Both the position numbers and the translations under genes were made by a program. DNA of 64,000 nt from NCBI RefSeq assembly GCF_024970185.1, contig NZ_CP103965.1:4212001-4276000 (forward strand). The letters are read 5' to 3'. The notes under the pieces are model-generated. The model did no database searches and was not told the DNA's origin. It saw only the letters and a program-made list of their open reading frames with translations. This document shows, piece after piece, positions 20,476 to 28,813 of this stretch. Each line of letters starts with the position of its first letter. Position 1 is the stretch's first letter. Source of the DNA: Pseudomonas sp. N3-W (GTDB taxonomy: Bacteria; Pseudomonadota; Gammaproteobacteria; Pseudomonadales; Pseudomonadaceae).

Positions 20476-21786
20476 TCAGTCGGCTTGTGGTGCTTCTACC
20501 GGCTTGACTGCTTCTTCGTAAGAGACCGATTTATCGGTCACGCTAGCCTTCTGCAGAACAGTATCCACAACTTGTTCTTCCAGCACAACCGAACGGACTT
20601 CGTTCAGTTGTTGCTCGTTCTTGTAGTACCAGGACACAACCTGCTCAGGTTCCTGATAGGCCGAAGCCATTTCCTGAATCATTTCACGAACGCGGGCTTC
20701 GTCAGGCTTGAGGTCGAATTGCTTGACCACTTCAGCCACGATCAGACCCAGCACAACGCGGCGCTTGGCTTGCTCTTCGAACAGCTCGGCCGGCAGTTGA
20801 TCAGGCTTGATGTTGCCGCCGAACTGCTGAACAGCCTGCACACGCAGACGGTCAACTTCGTTGGACAGCAGCGCCTTTGGCACTTCGATCGGGTTGGTGG
20901 CCAGCAGACCGTCCATTACCTGATTCTTGACCTTGGACTTGATGGCCTGACGCAGCTCGCGCTCCATGTTCTTGCGAACTTCGGTACGGAAGCCTTCCAG
21001 GCCAGTTTCCTTGATGCCGAATTGAGCGAAGAATTCTTCGGTCAGCTCTGGCAGTTTTGGCTCGGAAACAGTGTTTACCGTCACGGTGAACTCGGCGGTT
21101 TTGCCGGCCAGGTCCAGGTTCTGATAGTCCTCAGGGAAGGTCAGGTTCAGAACGCGCTCTTCGCCGGCTTTAGCGCCAACCAGACCGTCTTCGAAACCAG
21201 GGATCATGCGACCCGAGCCCAATACCAGCTGGGTGCCCTTGGCGGAACCGCCAGCGAACACTTCACCGTCAACCTTGCCAACGAAATCGATGTTCAGCTG
21301 GTCTTCGTTCTGGGCAGCGCGATCGGCCACTTCAAAACGGGTGTTCTGCTTGCGCAGGACTTCCAGCATTTTGTCCAGATCGGCGTCAGCCACGTCAGCG
21401 CTCAGGCGCTCTACGGTGATACCGTCGAAACCGGCAACGGTGAACTCAGGGAACACTTCGAAAATGGCGACGTATTCCAGGTCCTTGCCCGCTTCCATCG
21501 ATTTAGGCTCGATCGAAGGAGCGCCAGCCGGGTTCAGCTTCTGCTCAACGACCGCTTCGTAGAAGGAGGACTGGATCACGTCACCAACAGCTTCCTGGCG
21601 CGCATCAGCACCGAAACGGCGCTTGATTTCGCTCATTGGCACTTTGCCTGGACGGAAGCCAGCAATCTTGGCCTTTTGGGCGGTCTGCTGCAGACGCTTG
21701 TTGACCTGAGTCTCGATGCGCTCAGCCGGCACGGTGATGCTCATGCGGCGCTCAAGAGCAGAAGTATTTTCAACAGAAACTTGCAT
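20476..21786 (-). CDS. tig: Trigger factor
   Basis: Trigger factor (436 residues) binds the ribosome exit tunnel and helps nascent chains fold. The ribosome-binding signature '[17 protein letters not shown]' is at residues 41-57. An FKBP-type isomerase domain follows (about 150-245) and then the long helical C-terminal chaperone region. The start is the ATG coding [14 protein letters not shown]; upstream in-frame ATG adds an unrelated 21 residues. It heads the tig-clpP-clpX block, with a TATAAT box at 21994-21999 on the minus strand. Confidence 0.96.
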   Translation of the reverse strand: MQVSVENTSALERRMSITVPAERIETQVNKRLQQTAQKAKIAGFRPGKVPMSEIKRRFGADARQEAVGDVIQSSFYEAVVEQKLNPAGAPSIEPKSMEAGKDLEYVAIFEVFPEFTVAGFDGITVERLSADVADADLDKMLEVLRKQNTRFEVADRAAQNEDQLNIDFVGKVDGEVFAGGSAKGTQLVLGSGRMIPGFEDGLVGAKAGEERVLNLTFPEDYQNLDLAGKTAEFTVTVNTVSEPKLPELTEEFFAQFGIKETGLEGFRTEVRKNMERELRQAIKSKVKNQVMDGLLATNPIEVPKALLSNEVDRLRVQAVQQFGGNIKPDQLPAELFEEQAKRRVVLGLIVAEVVKQFDLKPDEARVREMIQEMASAYQEPEQVVSWYYKNEQQLNEVRSVVLEEQVVDTVLQKASVTDKSVSYEEAVKPVEAPQAD

Positions 21787-22147
21787 GGATATTCCTCGTT
21801 GCACAGACGTTAGCCGGCCGTTTCCGACCCCAGAATCAAGGGCATGCATTCTAGTGGGTCAAACTCAAGAAGTCACCCTACTGAAAACGGGTAAAAAAGC
21901 AGCAGGCAAATTTATAGGTGCGAATGCACGAATGCACCTCGCCCCGATGGCAAATACAGCCAATCACGCCAGGGCTCTGCGCCAACCCTTCTTATTATAG
22001 AAGAGGTTGTCCGTCATCTCCCTGACAGCCGATCTTGCGAACAAGGCCGGCGGGCAGCGCGGCATCATCGAGAAACAAAAATACGACAAAGCGCCCTGCC
22101 CCTGCGACCCAGAACCTGCAGCCGCCGAACACTCAAACCGCTAAAAC
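21787..22147. promoter_or_regulatory. Upstream region of tig
   Basis: This 361-bp stretch between the tRNA terminator and tig holds no gene I can support. A perfect TATAAT -10 box on the minus strand is at 21994-21999, about 210 bp before tig, without a clear -35. A short direct repeat (GCGAATGCACGAATGCACC) lies near 21918-21936. Confidence 0.4.
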
Positions 22148-22179
22148 AAAAAAGGCGCCAGACTGTTAAATCTGGCGCC
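22148..22179 (-). terminator. Terminator of the tRNA operon
   Basis: On the minus strand GGCGCCAGA/TCTGGCGCC with an 8-nt loop is followed by TTTTTT. It ends the Arg-His-Leu-His tRNA transcript. Confidence 0.9.
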
Positions 22180-22189
22180 TTTCGAAATA

Positions 22190-22266
22190 TGGGGTGGACG
22201 AAGGGGATCGAACCCTCGACAACGGGAGTCACAATCCCGTGCTCTACCAACTGAGCTACGCCCACC
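22190..22266 (-). tRNA. tRNA-His (GTG), downstream copy
   Basis: A 77-nt cloverleaf with the extra 5' G typical of tRNA-His, anticodon GTG in the loop of stem GGGAT/ATCCC-like arm (GGGATTGTGACTCCC), T-loop TTCGATC, encoded CCA. It is the last tRNA of the operon and identical to the copy at 22485-22561. Confidence 0.95.
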
Positions 22267-22343
22267 ATATTGCGTAACAAAGAAGCCAAACAACCTCTTT
22301 GTTGAGCCCCATCCAAGCCAACCGGCCCGACTGAAGCTTTATT

Positions 22344-22428
22344 TGGTGCGGATGAAGAGACTCGAACTCTTACGCCTCGCGGCGCTGGAACCTAAATCCA
22401 GTGTGTCTACCAATTCCACCACATCCGC
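22344..22428 (-). tRNA. tRNA-Leu (TAG)
   Basis: An 85-nt class II tRNA with a long variable arm, acceptor GCGGATG/CATCCGC, anticodon TAG in CTGGATTTAGGTTCCAG, T-loop TTCGAGT and encoded CCA. It lies between the two tRNA-His copies. Confidence 0.95.
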
Positions 22429-22449
22429 GGTTGAAGCTGTTAAAGCAAA

Positions 22450-22474
22450 GGCGCCAGACTGTTAATCTGGCGCC
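22450..22474 (-). repeat. Second copy of the tRNA-His terminator hairpin, T-run lost
   Basis: The stem GGCGCCAGA/TCTGGCGCC is the same as in the operon terminator, but only three Ts follow (CCTTTGC). Transcription can therefore pass on to tRNA-Leu. It forms part of a duplicated segment of about 120 bp that includes tRNA-His. Confidence 0.75.
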
Positions 22475-22484
22475 TTTCGAAATA

Positions 22485-22561
22485 TGGGGTGGACGAAGGG
22501 GATCGAACCCTCGACAACGGGAGTCACAATCCCGTGCTCTACCAACTGAGCTACGCCCACC
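22485..22561 (-). tRNA. tRNA-His (GTG), upstream copy
   Basis: Identical in sequence to the 22190-22266 gene, with anticodon GTG and encoded CCA. Flanks are also shared: CAATAT before it and ATATTTCGAAA after it, which shows a recent segmental duplication. Confidence 0.95.
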
Positions 22562-22592
22562 ATATTGCGCTACTTGTGCCAAAGCTGCCTAA

Positions 22593-22669
22593 TGGCGCAC
22601 CCGGCAGGACTCGAACCTGCGACCATCCGCTTAGAAGGCGGATGCTCTATCCAGCTGAGCTACGGGCGC
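22593..22669 (-). tRNA. tRNA-Arg (TCT)
   Basis: A 77-nt cloverleaf: acceptor GCGCCCG/CGGGTGC, anticodon TCT in TCCGCCTTCTAAGCGGA, T-loop TTCGAGT, encoded CCA. It is the first tRNA of the operon. Confidence 0.95.
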
Positions 22670-22782
22670 CTTATTAATCTGCACTCTTGAAGACTACAAA
22701 CTAAAGCTTTTCAGTCTCGCAGAACTGTGATTCCGCTCGACCTTCTTAACCAGTGCTAGGCTGTGCCCGACAAGTGCGACGA

Positions 22783-22811
22783 ATAGTATAGAGCCCCCTG
22801 AGGGTCGTCAA
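22783..22811 (-). promoter_or_regulatory. Promoter of the tRNA operon
   Basis: On the minus strand TTGACG, 17 bp, TACTAT, about 115 bp upstream of tRNA-Arg. The -35 matches the sigma-70 consensus at five of six bases, the -10 at four of six. Confidence 0.6.
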
Positions 22812-22942
22812 ATCCTTTTTGAAAAAAATTCATTTAATTAAAGGGGTTAGGGGAATTTGCAGACCAAGCGCCTTTGCCCTCACCTCACGACATGCGAGAA
22901 TGCGTTCTCTTTTTTTCCCCTCTCGACGGTTAATCACGCGCA

Positions 22943-23797
22943 ATGACTGCACAACTAATCGACGGCAAATCGATCGCCGCCAGCCTGCGCCAGCAGATCG
23001 CCAAACGAGTTGCCGAGCGTCGCCAGCAAGGCCTGCGCACCCCGGGCCTCGCGGTGATCCTGGTCGGCAGCGATCCTGCCTCTCAGGTTTATGTCTCGCA
23101 CAAGCGTAAAGACTGTGAAGAGGTCGGGTTCCTGTCCCAGGCCTACGACCTGCCTTCCGAAACCACCCAAGAAGCATTGACCGACCTGATCGATCGTCTT
23201 AATGACGACCCGGCCATCGACGGCGTTCTGCTTCAACTGCCTTTACCTGAGCACCTGGATTCGTCCAAGTTGCTGGAACGCATTCGCCCGGACAAAGACG
23301 TGGACGGCTTCCATCCTTATAACGTCGGCCGTCTGGCCCAGCGCATTCCGCTGCTGCGCCCCTGCACACCCAAAGGGATCATGGCGCTGCTGGAAAGCAC
23401 CGGCGTCGATCTCTACGGGATGGATGCAGTCGTGGTCGGCGCCTCCAACATTGTTGGCCGCCCGATGGCGATGGAATTGCTGCTGGCCGGTTGCACCGTG
23501 ACAGTAACCCACCGCTTCACCAAGGATCTGGCCGGTCATGTCGGCCGCGCCGATCTGGTGGTCGTGGCCGCCGGCAAGCCGGGCCTGGTCAAAGGCGAGT
23601 GGATCAAGGAAGGCGCGATCGTCATCGATGTCGGTATCAACCGCCAGGAAGACGGCAAGCTGGTCGGCGATGTGGTTTATGAAACCGCCCTGCCCCGCGC
23701 TGGCTGGATTACCCCGGTGCCGGGCGGCGTTGGCCCTATGACCCGCGCCTGCCTGCTGGAAAACACGCTCTACGCTGCCGAAACCCTGCACAGCTGA
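22943..23797 (+). CDS. folD: Bifunctional methylenetetrahydrofolate dehydrogenase / cyclohydrolase
   Basis: FolD (284 residues) interconverts 5,10-methylene-, methenyl- and 10-formyl-tetrahydrofolate with NADP. Family motifs are visible: '[17 protein letters not shown]' with the catalytic lysine near residue 56, 'LPLPEHLD', '[13 protein letters not shown]' and the nucleotide-binding '[17 protein letters not shown]', and the C-terminal '[19 protein letters not shown]'. It is divergent from the tRNA operon and followed by a strong terminator. Confidence 0.97.
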   Translation: MTAQLIDGKSIAASLRQQIAKRVAERRQQGLRTPGLAVILVGSDPASQVYVSHKRKDCEEVGFLSQAYDLPSETTQEALTDLIDRLNDDPAIDGVLLQLPLPEHLDSSKLLERIRPDKDVDGFHPYNVGRLAQRIPLLRPCTPKGIMALLESTGVDLYGMDAVVVGASNIVGRPMAMELLLAGCTVTVTHRFTKDLAGHVGRADLVVVAAGKPGLVKGEWIKEGAIVIDVGINRQEDGKLVGDVVYETALPRAGWITPVPGGVGPMTRACLLENTLYAAETLHS

Positions 23798-23820
23798 GTT
23801 CGCCAGCACGCCTCACAACG

Positions 23821-23848
23821 AAGCCCCGCCATTTGCGGGGCTTTTTTT
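23821..23848 (+). terminator. Intrinsic terminator of folD
   Basis: AAGCCCCGC-CATTT-GCGGGGCTT followed by a run of seven Ts, 24 bp past the folD stop. Confidence 0.92.
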
Positions 23849-24041
23849 GTGCCATCGACAAAGAGTCCCGGCGCCCGCAATCACTGGCCGATCCCTACTG
23901 CGAAGATTAAACTTTTTTCATCTAAAGGCCCTGTAAAACAGGCGCCTAGCGTATTCCTGGCACATACTCTTAAAATGCGCTGTTCTAATGAAATAGCCCG
24001 TTACAAAAAACGGCATATCCAACTTTAATGAGTTCGCCCGC

Positions 24042-24980
24042 GTGAAAATTCGTCTTTCGATCATCAGCCTATTTTTTGCATTTACAGGCACTTTCATCAC
24101 GCCAGCGGTCAACGCCGCTGAAACCACCGCTGCTCCACGGGATTCCTCACAACTCAAGATCGCTTCCGGCAGTGCCTTGCTGCTGGATTTGCAGACCAAC
24201 AAAGTCATCTATTCCAGCAACCCGGACGTGGTCGTGCCGATTGCCTCCGTCAGTAAACTGATGACTGGCCTGGTGGTACTCGATGCCAAGCAGAACATGG
24301 ATGAGTACATCGCCGTCAACATCGCCGATACCCCGGAAATGAAAGGCGTGTTCTCCCGAGTCAAGCTGGGCAGTGAGTTGCCGCGCCGGGAAATGCTGCT
24401 GATTGCCTTGATGTCATCGGAAAATCGCGCTGCAGCGACGCTTGCCCACCATTATCCGGGCGGTTATGTCGCGTTCATCGCGGCCATGAACGCCAAAGCC
24501 AAGGCGCTGGGCATGACCAGCACCCATTACGTGGAACCGACGGGCCTTTCCATCCATAACGTGTCCACCGCCCGTGACCTGAGCAAACTGCTGATCGCGG
24601 CACGCAAATACCCGATGCTGAGCCAGTTGAGTACCACCAAGGAAAAAACCGTCTCGTTCCGCAAACCCAACTACACCCTGGGTTTCCATAACACCGATCA
24701 CCTGATCAACAAGGCCAACTGGGACATTAAAATCACCAAGACCGGCTTTACCAACCAGGCCGGTCACTGCCTGGTGCTGGTAACCACCATGGGCAATCGC
24801 CCGGTGGCGCTGGTGATTCTCGATGCCTTCGGCAAGTTCACCCACTTCGCCGATGCCAGTCGGATTCGTAGCTGGGTCGAGACCGGCCGAAGCACCAATG
24901 TGCCAGCGGTAGCGCTGCAGTACAAAGCCGAGAAGAACCTCAAGCACCGCCAGAGTGGCGTGGTCGAAGCGTCGAAATAA
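24042..24980 (+). CDS. pbpG: D-alanyl-D-alanine endopeptidase (penicillin-binding protein 7)
   Basis: The 312-residue protein has a signal peptide (cleavage near NAA-ET, residue 26) and the three motifs of the low-molecular-weight PBPs: SxxK 'SVSK' at residues 69-72, SxN 'SEN' near 128-130, and KTG near residue 230. PBP7 cleaves D-Ala-mDAP cross-links in peptidoglycan in the periplasm. The start is a GTG (GTGAAAATTCGT) with only a weak ribosome site. It is followed by a bidirectional terminator. Confidence 0.92.
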   Translation: MKIRLSIISLFFAFTGTFITPAVNAAETTAAPRDSSQLKIASGSALLLDLQTNKVIYSSNPDVVVPIASVSKLMTGLVVLDAKQNMDEYIAVNIADTPEMKGVFSRVKLGSELPRREMLLIALMSSENRAAATLAHHYPGGYVAFIAAMNAKAKALGMTSTHYVEPTGLSIHNVSTARDLSKLLIAARKYPMLSQLSTTKEKTVSFRKPNYTLGFHNTDHLINKANWDIKITKTGFTNQAGHCLVLVTTMGNRPVALVILDAFGKFTHFADASRIRSWVETGRSTNVPAVALQYKAEKNLKHRQSGVVEASK

Positions 24981-24997
24981 TCAGCACTGCGCACACG

Positions 24998-25025
24998 AAA
25001 AAGCCCTGAGCATTCAGGGCTTTTT
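24998..25025. terminator. Bidirectional terminator after pbpG
   Basis: AAAAAGCCCTGA-GCAT-TCAGGGCTTTTT is symmetrical and carries A and T runs on both sides, so it can serve pbpG and the convergent small gene at 25036. Confidence 0.9.
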
Positions 25026-25035
25026 CATGTCCGGC

Positions 25036-25233
25036 CTAATCATTGGGCAGTGGCATCTGGTCATCATCCGGAATGCCATCACCCGCGCTCGGCTCATGCT
25101 CCGGGGTCACCACATTGGGCCGGGCCAGTGGATCCCTCAGCGGGCTGTCCGGATCCATGGCCGGATTATCCGAATCAGGCGTTGTGGGGACGCTGTCCGG
25201 ATGCTCGTCGTTGAAACTCGAATCGGTAGCCAT
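25036..25233 (-). CDS. Small acidic disordered protein A (tandem copy)
   Basis: A 65-residue protein rich in D, E, P, S and T (MATDSSFNDEHPDSVPTTPD) with no hydrophobic core; it is likely disordered. GAGG 6 bp before the ATG supports this start over an in-frame ATG 15 bp upstream. It follows gene B (25324-25527) and shares with it the leader layout: a GGCCCG hairpin 18 bp before the start and TGACGAACGG 43 bp further upstream. No function is recognised. Confidence 0.65.
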   Translation of the reverse strand: MATDSSFNDEHPDSVPTTPDSDNPAMDPDSPLRDPLARPNVVTPEHEPSAGDGIPDDDQMPLPND

Positions 25234-25250
25234 ATGCACCTCGTTCATAG

Positions 25251-25269
25251 GGCCCGATATCGCCGGGCC
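25251..25269 (-). promoter_or_regulatory. Leader hairpin of protein A
   Basis: GGCCCG/CGGGCC with a 7-nt loop. It lies 18 bp before the start codon, the same spacing as the related hairpin of gene B. Confidence 0.5.
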
Positions 25270-25323
25270 ATAACCGTTGGAAGTCAGCTGTTCAGCGAGG
25301 TGCGGTCGGGTTGACGAACGGCC

Positions 25324-25527
25324 TCAGGGCTTGAGATCGGCGAGCGGGTCATAGGGTTTAGCCGGGGTCTTGCCCTGCCCCGGCTTCACATCTTTCGGCG
25401 CCTTGGCCGGGCCGACGGGGTCAACCTGAGGGTCGGCAACGTCCGGCGAATCGGGGTCGAAACCCAGTTCATCGCCAGACGAATGTTCTGACGAATGCGG
25501 GCCGGCGGGAGTCGTGGAATCAGCCAT
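25324..25527 (-). CDS. Small acidic disordered protein B (tandem copy)
   Basis: A 67-residue protein (MADSTTPAGPHSSEHSSGDE) of the same low-complexity, proline and aspartate-rich kind as protein A; both start MA-D-S and contain DPDSP and DPLA motifs. AGGAGG lies 6 bp before the ATG, a very strong ribosome site. Its spacing and leader hairpin match gene A. It follows the C39-like lipoprotein gene by 89 bp. No function is recognised. Confidence 0.65.
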   Translation of the reverse strand: MADSTTPAGPHSSEHSSGDELGFDPDSPDVADPQVDPVGPAKAPKDVKPGQGKTPAKPYDPLADLKP

Positions 25528-25544
25528 AGATACCTCCTGGTCAG

Positions 25545-25563
25545 GGCCCGGAATATCCGGGCC
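25545..25563 (-). promoter_or_regulatory. Leader hairpin of protein B
   Basis: GGCCCGGA/TCCGGGCC with a 3-nt loop (or a 7-bp stem with 5-nt loop), 18 bp before the gene B start. Confidence 0.5.
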
Positions 25564-25616
25564 TTATCCCTCAGAGGTCAGTAACACGCGGTGGTGCCCG
25601 CCAAATGACGAACGGA

Positions 25617-26288
25617 TTACTGGGCCTTCAGCGCCTTGACCGCCCGCGCTGCCGCCTGTTCTTCACCGGCCTGCCCCAGCTCGCTGGCGGCCTTGAGCCA
25701 GCGCTGCTGATCGACCTGGGCCGGAATCTGCTCCGGCTTCTGGATCAATGCCGCCCAGCCGCCGGCATCCTTGAACGCCGACTCAAAGGCGCTGAACTTC
25801 ATCAACAGGCGTCGATTCATCCCTGCGCGCAGCAACACCGTCTGCTTCTGCCGATTGTAACCGGCGAGAATCGCGTAGCGCGGGCCAGCCCAAAACGCCG
25901 AACCTTCGGTAAAGCGCACCATCACCGGGTAGCCGGCGGCCACTTGCGTCAACAGCGCAGGCAGATTGCTGTCGAGGGGATAAACCACCATTGCGTACTC
26001 GCGCGCCAGGTTTTGCATGTTCTGTTGCAACTGCGCCTCGGCGCCCGGCAAATGCAACGGCTTGTTGAGCAGCCCCGGCGTGATCACGATGCCTTGCTGC
26101 GACAACATGCTGGCCAGCACCTGGGGGCCACTTTCATTGGCATCACCACGATAGAACGTACCGCTGAGTTCCACGCGCTCCGGCAAGCGCTTGATCTCGG
26201 GTGCCACGCTGCCCGCGCAACCCGCCAATGCGGCCACACAGCCGATCACCAACACCGCCGTTCGAATTCGAGGAAATACCCGCACCAT
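25617..26288 (-). CDS. C39-peptidase-like lipoprotein without catalytic Cys and His
   Basis: A signal peptide with lipobox (LAGCAG, Cys24) starts this 223-residue protein. Residues about 40-150 look like a C39 peptidase domain: 'FYRGDANESGPQVLASMLSQQGI' corresponds to the family 'dCGPaaLasvL' motif with Ser53 in place of Cys, and 'GPRYAILAGYN' corresponds to the His motif with Arg137. It is thus probably inactive as a cysteine protease. A helical tail follows. It heads a possible operon with the two small acidic genes. The start ATG-GTG is chosen over one 30 bp upstream because the signal peptide begins there. Confidence 0.7.
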   Translation of the reverse strand: MVRVFPRIRTAVLVIGCVAALAGCAGSVAPEIKRLPERVELSGTFYRGDANESGPQVLASMLSQQGIVITPGLLNKPLHLPGAEAQLQQNMQNLAREYAMVVYPLDSNLPALLTQVAAGYPVMVRFTEGSAFWAGPRYAILAGYNRQKQTVLLRAGMNRRLLMKFSAFESAFKDAGGWAALIQKPEQIPAQVDQQRWLKAASELGQAGEEQAAARAVKALKAQ

Positions 26289-26528
26289 CGTCACTCTCTT
26301 GTTCAGTCGCCAGGTCATCGTGCGCCCGGCTGTGGCTGTCGATCATAGGACGGCGCACGGCAGCGGTATAGCCTTAACCGGCAGTTGTTTGCATTCGATA
26401 GAGCGAACTGGTTGGTCACAGGCGACCTTTGGTCAATAGCCTGAAACACAGCGACAACTAGACTGTCAGGTGTAAAGAACATGCCTGTCACAAGAGTACG
26501 CCCGCAGCAGGGCAAAGAGGAGGCACTG

Positions 26529-26693
26529 ATGAGCCTGACAATGACCGTCGCAATGCTGATTATCGGCTGGCTGGCCGTGGCCGCCGCCATGTTATGGGGA
26601 GTGCTGCGCGTGAGCCGCCGTCACCCTCCGGTTGAATCGAAGCCAGCGGTCAAAACCGACAAGACAGCTGTTCAACCCGCAACAGCGCACTGA
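26529..26693 (+). CDS. Small single-span membrane protein
   Basis: A 54-residue protein with one hydrophobic helix (residues about 5-25, TVAMLIIGWLAVAAAMLWGV) followed by a basic, proline-rich cytoplasmic tail. AGAGGAGG 5 bp before the ATG makes this start clear. It lies between the divergent C39-like gene and the convergent terC gene. No family is recognised. Confidence 0.6.
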   Translation: MSLTMTVAMLIIGWLAVAAAMLWGVLRVSRRHPPVESKPAVKTDKTAVQPATAH

Positions 26694-26716
26694 CCCGATC
26701 CTTGCACGCCGTATCC

Positions 26717-26757
26717 AAAAAAAGGCCGCCTGGACTCTCGCGAGCGCAGGCGGCCAT
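26717..26757. terminator. Terminator between the small membrane protein gene and terC
   Basis: GGCCGCCTG...CAGGCGGCC forms a 9-bp stem; on the minus strand it is followed by TTTTTTT, so it ends terC. On the plus strand only a short T tract follows. Confidence 0.85.
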
Positions 26758-26772
26758 TTCTTTTAACGCTGA

Positions 26773-27519
26773 TCAGGCTTCAGCGCAGCGCTTCTGCCGG
26801 GCCCGGCGCGACAGCATGTTCAACACCTCGATCGCAGCCGAGAACGCCATGGCGGCATACACATAGCCCTTCGGTACATGAGCGCCGAAGCCTTCTGCGA
26901 TCAGCGTCATGCCGATCATGATCAGGAAGCCCAGGGCCAGCATCACCACCGTCGGGTTGTCGTTGATGAACTTGGCCAACGGATCAGCCGCCAGCAACAT
27001 CACCAGTACCGACACCACCACCGCGATGATCATGATCGGCAAATGCTCGGTCATGCCGACAGCGGTGATGATGCTGTCGATGGAAAACACCATGTCCAGC
27101 ATCAGGATCTGACCGATTGCCGCGGCAAAACCCAGGGTCACGCTCGATGTTGCCGACTTCGGATCCTGCGGCGCCGGGTCCATGCTGTGATGGATTTCGG
27201 TAGTCGCCTTCCACAACAGGAACAGGCCACCGGCAATCAGGATCATGTCCTTCCAGGAGAACGCGTGGCCGAGAATCTCGATCACCGGCGCCGTCAACTG
27301 GACGATGAACGCGATGGTGCTCAGCAGCGCCAGTCGCAGAATCAACGCCATGCCGATACCGATGCGCCGCGCTTTCTGCCGATGTTCCGGTGGCAGCTTG
27401 TTGGTCAGGATCGAGATGAAGATCAGGTTATCGATGCCGAGCACGATTTCCATGACCACCAGCGTGGCCAGGGCGACCCAGGCAGTGGGGCTTGCAGCAA
27501 GTTGTAAAAGGTAATCCAT
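26773..27519 (-). CDS. TerC-family integral membrane protein
   Basis: The 248-residue protein has seven or so membrane helices and the TerC motifs '[16 protein letters not shown]' and '[15 protein letters not shown]' with the paired acidic residues within helices. TerC proteins are linked to metal (manganese) export and tellurite resistance. It follows a small lipoprotein gene by 28 bp and probably shares its message. I looked for the manganese riboswitch often found before such genes and saw none in this gap. Confidence 0.9.
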   Translation of the reverse strand: MDYLLQLAASPTAWVALATLVVMEIVLGIDNLIFISILTNKLPPEHRQKARRIGIGMALILRLALLSTIAFIVQLTAPVIEILGHAFSWKDMILIAGGLFLLWKATTEIHHSMDPAPQDPKSATSSVTLGFAAAIGQILMLDMVFSIDSIITAVGMTEHLPIMIIAVVVSVLVMLLAADPLAKFINDNPTVVMLALGFLIMIGMTLIAEGFGAHVPKGYVYAAMAFSAAIEVLNMLSRRARQKRCAEA

Positions 27520-27547
27520 GGGTCAGTCCTGACTCGTTTAAGGCGAT

Positions 27548-27790
27548 TTAAATATCCTGGGACGAAGATTGTTTTGTCTCTTTGTCTTCAGCTGGCTGCT
27601 CTTTCTTGCTGATCAGGCCGCCGGTGGCGTCGCTGATGGCCGCTTCGGCAGCCTTGTGGGTGTCATCGATGGCCTGCTTGGCGGTTTCTGCCGCCTTGCC
27701 CATCAGTTGCTGAGCGCTCTTTTCAGCCTGGTCGCAACCGGCCAATACCAGTAAAGACGTGATCACAATTGCCGGTGCCATGAACTTCAT
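27548..27790 (-). CDS. Small lipoprotein
   Basis: The 80-residue protein has a signal peptide and lipobox (LVLAGCDQ, Cys19), then an alanine-rich amphipathic helix (AEKSAQQLMGKAAETAKQAI) and a charged tail. GAGG 8 bp before the ATG supports the start. It precedes terC by 28 bp. Composition resembles small envelope stress lipoproteins, but no family is named. Confidence 0.7.
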   Translation of the reverse strand: MKFMAPAIVITSLLVLAGCDQAEKSAQQLMGKAAETAKQAIDDTHKAAEAAISDATGGLISKKEQPAEDKETKQSSSQDI

Positions 27791-27913
27791 CGTGCATTCC
27801 TCAATAGAACAGACGGTACCCCGTCGATGGGACGCATTCTAGAGAGGCAAACACTTCAGGAAAATTCGTATTTTTAGCGTATATACTTCGGTTTTTACGA
27901 ACTGTAGACCGTT

Positions 27914-28813
27914 ATGCTGAATTATCGACAACTGCACTACTTCTGGGTCGTGGCCAAGACCGGCAGCATCGTGCGTGCGTGCGAGCAACTGAACCTGACG
28001 CCACAGACCATCAGCGGGCAAATCTCCCTGCTGGAGCACACCTATGGCATTGAATTATTCCGACGCGTAGGCCGGCAGCTGGAACTCACTGAAGCCGGGC
28101 GTCAGACCCTGCCTTATGCCGAGCAAATGTTTCAGCTGGGGGGCGAACTGGAACTGATGCTGCGGGCGCAACCCAATGAACAGCAGATTCTGTTCCGGGT
28201 GGGGGTGGCGGACGTGGTGCCCAAGTCCATCGTTTATCGACTGATCGCGCCGACCATGGAGCTGAGCGAGCCGCTGCGCATCACCTGCCGCGAAGACAAA
28301 CTGGAACGCCTGCTCGCCGACCTGGCAATCCAGCGCCTGGACCTGGTGATTTCGGACAGTCCGATGCCGTCGCACCTGGACATCAAGGGCTACAGCCAGA
28401 AACTCGGCGAATGCGGCATCAGTTTTTTTGCGACCGCCGCGCTGGCAGCGCAGTACGGTCAGGATTTCCCGCGCAGCCTGAACGGCGCACCGTTGCTGAT
28501 TCCCGGGCCGGAAACCGTGGTCCGCAGTCGTTTGCAGCGTTGGTTTGCCGAGCAGCAGATTCAGCCACGGATAGTCGGTGAGTTTGACGACAGCGCGTTG
28601 ATGCAGGCCTTCGGCCAGTCCGGCAGCGGGATCTTCATCGGCCCGAGCGTGATTGCCGAAGAAGTGAAACGCCAATACGGCGTGGAGCTGATTGGCCAGA
28701 CCGACGCGGTGACCGAGTCGTTCTATGCCATTTCAGTGGAGCGCAAGGTCAAGCACCCCGGCATTGTCGCCATTACCGAAGGTGCCCGCCGGGAACTCTT
28801 TACCGCGTTATGA
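27914..28813 (+). CDS. nhaR: LysR-family regulator, NhaR type
   Basis: The 299-residue LysR protein starts 'MLNYRQLHYFWVVAKTGSIVRACEQLNLTPQTIS', closely matching NhaR, the sodium-responsive activator of the Na+/H+ antiporter gene nhaA. The C-terminal domain ends 'ERKVKHPGIVAI'. No nhaA is in the window, so the target must be elsewhere. It ends tail to tail with an MFS gene, with a 6-bp overlap. Confidence 0.85.
   Translation: MLNYRQLHYFWVVAKTGSIVRACEQLNLTPQTISGQISLLEHTYGIELFRRVGRQLELTEAGRQTLPYAEQMFQLGGELELMLRAQPNEQQILFRVGVADVVPKSIVYRLIAPTMELSEPLRITCREDKLERLLADLAIQRLDLVISDSPMPSHLDIKGYSQKLGECGISFFATAALAAQYGQDFPRSLNGAPLLIPGPETVVRSRLQRWFAEQQIQPRIVGEFDDSALMQAFGQSGSGIFIGPSVIAEEVKRQYGVELIGQTDAVTESFYAISVERKVKHPGIVAITEGARRELFTAL

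Noticed and set aside
27520..27547. A manganese riboswitch (yybP-ykoY type) before terC
   Set aside because: The gap is only 28 bp and a small lipoprotein gene lies upstream; no riboswitch fold was visible there or before that gene.
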